7,716 bases of DNA from Candidatus Omnitrophota bacterium (lineage in GTDB: Bacteria > Omnitrophota > Koll11 > Gygaellales > Profunditerraquicolaceae), in the NCBI GenBank assembly GCA_028719045.1, contig JAQULD010000079.1, positions 1-7,716 on the forward strand, written 5' to 3'. Made by a program: the position numbers and the translations under genes. How positions within the stretch are numbered: the stretch's first letter is position 1; every line of letters starts with the position of its first letter. This document shows, one piece after another, positions 6,753 through 7,716 of the stretch. The notes under the pieces were generated by a model. The model was not told where the DNA came from. It was given only the letters and a program-made list of their open reading frames with translations, and ran no database searches.

Positions 6753-7686
6753 TTTCCTCAAAGCCTGTTGTGCTGCTTATGATATAATTCGGCCTGTTTT
6801 TTACTTCATTAAAAATCCTGCAGATATATTCTCCCTGTAAACCGATGCAGATGAGTTGTATCCCTCCCACAAGGAGGATAATACTTACGATAGAAGCCCA
6901 GCCCTGCACCGGGAACTTGTAGAACAACTTGGCGATTGCTATCGAAAGAATAGCTAAAAAACTCAAAATCACGAAAGCGAGCCCGAAGAAAATAGAGATT
7001 TGCAATGGCAGAGTGGAAAATGAGGTAAAAGAATCAAAGGCGAGTTTGAACAAGTGTTTTACTTTTACCCTCGGCTGCGAATCGTATCTTTTTCCGCGTT
7101 TGATCTCAATGCCGATTTGCCGGAATCCTATCCATGACCGCAGGCCCGGAAGGTATTTGTCTTTTTCCGGGAGTTTTTTAAGATAGCCGGATACCTTTTT
7201 GTCCATAAGGGAAAATATTCCCGCCGCGTCCACTTTGGTCTCGGATATCGCGTAATTCAATTTGTGGAACAGAGAAAAACACATTTTCCTGAACCACGAT
7301 GCCTCTCTTCCCGAGCGCCTGGCATAAACCACGTCATAACCGTTTTCCCATTCTTTGACGAAAGAGGGTATTTCTTTTGGGTCATCCTCAAGGTCGGCGT
7401 CCATCAATATAAGGGCGTCGCCTTTTGCGTGTTCGATACCTGCGATCAAAGCGCTTTGATGGCCGAAATTCCTGGAAAAACTGATGACCTTGACCCTTTT
7501 GTCAGTCCGATGCAGCGACAGCAAAGTTGCCAAAGTATCGTCGGAACTTGCGTCGTTTACAAAAATCAATTCGAAATCGTAAGCAAGGCCAGATATAGCC
7601 GAAATGATCCTGTGATAAAGGACCCGGATCACTTTCTCTTCATTGTAGATCGGCAGGACTATGCTTATTAGCTTGTTTTTATCCAT
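6730..7686 (-). CDS. GtrB/DPM1-like polyprenyl-phosphate glycosyltransferase (GT2, two C-terminal TM helices)
   Basis: This 318-residue protein is a GT2 enzyme that by family transfers a sugar from a nucleotide donor to a polyprenyl (undecaprenyl) phosphate at the cytoplasmic face of the inner membrane. What is seen: the N-terminal VLPIYNEE strand-loop (residues 10-17), NDASSDDT (44-51), SRNFGHQSAL (71-80) and the metal/nucleotide-binding DADLEDDP (96-103). An amphipathic stretch with SFTSFSTLPL (219-228) leads into two hydrophobic helices near 231-254 and 265-288, followed by the typical GEYICRIFNEVKNRP tail (285-299). Length and order match GtrB, ArnC and DPM1-like proteins. The ATG has AAGGTG five bases upstream and follows an in-frame TAA directly, so the start is firm. 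Its stop lies inside the methyltransferase gene, which suggests coupled translation. Its lipid-linked product would be a suitable donor for the GT-C enzyme encoded three genes downstream; that pairing is inferred. The sugar is unknown. Confidence 0.93.
   Translation of the reverse strand: MDKNKLISIVLPIYNEEKVIRVLYHRIISAISGLAYDFELIFVNDASSDDTLATLLSLHRTDKRVKVISFSRNFGHQSALIAGIEHAKGDALILMDADLEDDPKEIPSFVKEWENGYDVVYARRSGREASWFRKMCFSLFHKLNYAISETKVDAAGIFSLMDKKVSGYLKKLPEKDKYLPGLRSWIGFRQIGIEIKRGKRYDSQPRVKVKHLFKLAFDSFTSFSTLPLQISIFFGLAFVILSFLAILSIAIAKLFYKFPVQGWASIVSIILLVGGIQLICIGLQGEYICRIFNEVKNRPNYIISSTTGFEENGREADN
6756..6759 (-). promoter_or_regulatory. Possible Shine-Dalgarno site of the methyltransferase gene
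   Basis: GAGG on the minus strand lies three bases before the ATG at 6752. The spacing is short but better than anything before the alternative TTG at 6761, so it supports the ATG start. It sits inside the 3' end of the GtrB-like gene. Confidence 0.4.
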
Positions 7687-7716
7687 TTAAACACCTTGGG
7701 AAAAATTGCTTTCATA
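7687..7716 (-). other. Window-edge stretch, possibly the 3' tail of an upstream gene
   Basis: These 30 bases could be the end of another minus-strand gene, as tight packing elsewhere suggests, but the frame cannot be decided. One frame reads YESNFSQGV and stops with TAA immediately before the next ATG. A second reads into the GtrB-like gene as KAIFPKVFKWIKTS and stops near 7668, giving a 19-base overlap. The third meets TGA almost at once. No function can be given. Confidence 0.25.
7691..7697 (-). promoter_or_regulatory. Shine-Dalgarno site of the GtrB-like gene
   Basis: The minus strand reads AAGGTGT ahead of the ATG at 7686, with a spacing of about five bases from AAGGTG. Only 30 bases lie between the ATG and the window edge and they show no promoter, so the transcript most likely starts further upstream. 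Confidence 0.6.

Noticed and set aside
7264..7671. A 135-codon open frame on the plus strand, opposite the GtrB-like gene
   Set aside because: It is wholly antisense to a gene with all its family motifs, shows no recognisable protein features and no good ribosome site. It is a shadow of the real frame.

Overview
The window holds six genes, all read from the minus strand, so they are transcribed from high to low coordinate. They are packed almost end to end: gaps are 1 to 12 bases, and one junction is an overlap. The first five are complete and the last is cut by the left edge of the window. I see no intergenic space over about 30 bases, no convincing promoter, no terminator, no RNA gene, no mobile element and no CRISPR array. 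This looks like the inside of a longer operon whose promoter lies beyond 7716 and whose end lies beyond position 1.

In transcription order the genes are: (1) a GtrB/DPM1-like membrane glycosyltransferase that would charge a polyprenyl phosphate with a sugar; (2) a class I SAM methyltransferase of the 'HWW' type; (3) a cobalamin-binding radical SAM enzyme; (4) a large multi-spanning GT-C (PMT/ArnT-like) glycosyltransferase with an unusual C-terminal extension; (5) an AsnB-type glutamine-dependent amidotransferase; (6) a soluble GT2 glycosyltransferase, partial. This combination is typical of a cell-surface glycan locus (O-antigen, exopolysaccharide or glycolipid).

A reasonable reading is as follows. 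Gene 1 makes a lipid-phosphate sugar. Gene 4 uses such a donor on the outer face of the inner membrane. Gene 6 adds sugars from nucleotide donors in the cytoplasm. The methyltransferase, radical SAM enzyme and amidotransferase decorate the glycan or its lipid carrier with methyl and/or amide groups. The individual family calls are strong. The pathway, the sugars and the final product cannot be read from the sequence.

The organism is probably an uncultivated bacterium. Base composition is moderate (roughly mid-forties percent GC by eye). Codon use is mixed, and Shine-Dalgarno sites are clear at some starts and absent at others. The blend of B12-radical SAM, PMT-like and AsnB-like genes resembles what is often found in Omnitrophota, Elusimicrobiota and related environmental lineages, but this is an impression and not a placement. 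No wholly new type of system is evident. The points most worth a second look are the C-terminal domain of the GT-C enzyme, the unknown substrate of the radical SAM enzyme, and the likely glycan-amidating role of the AsnB homologue.
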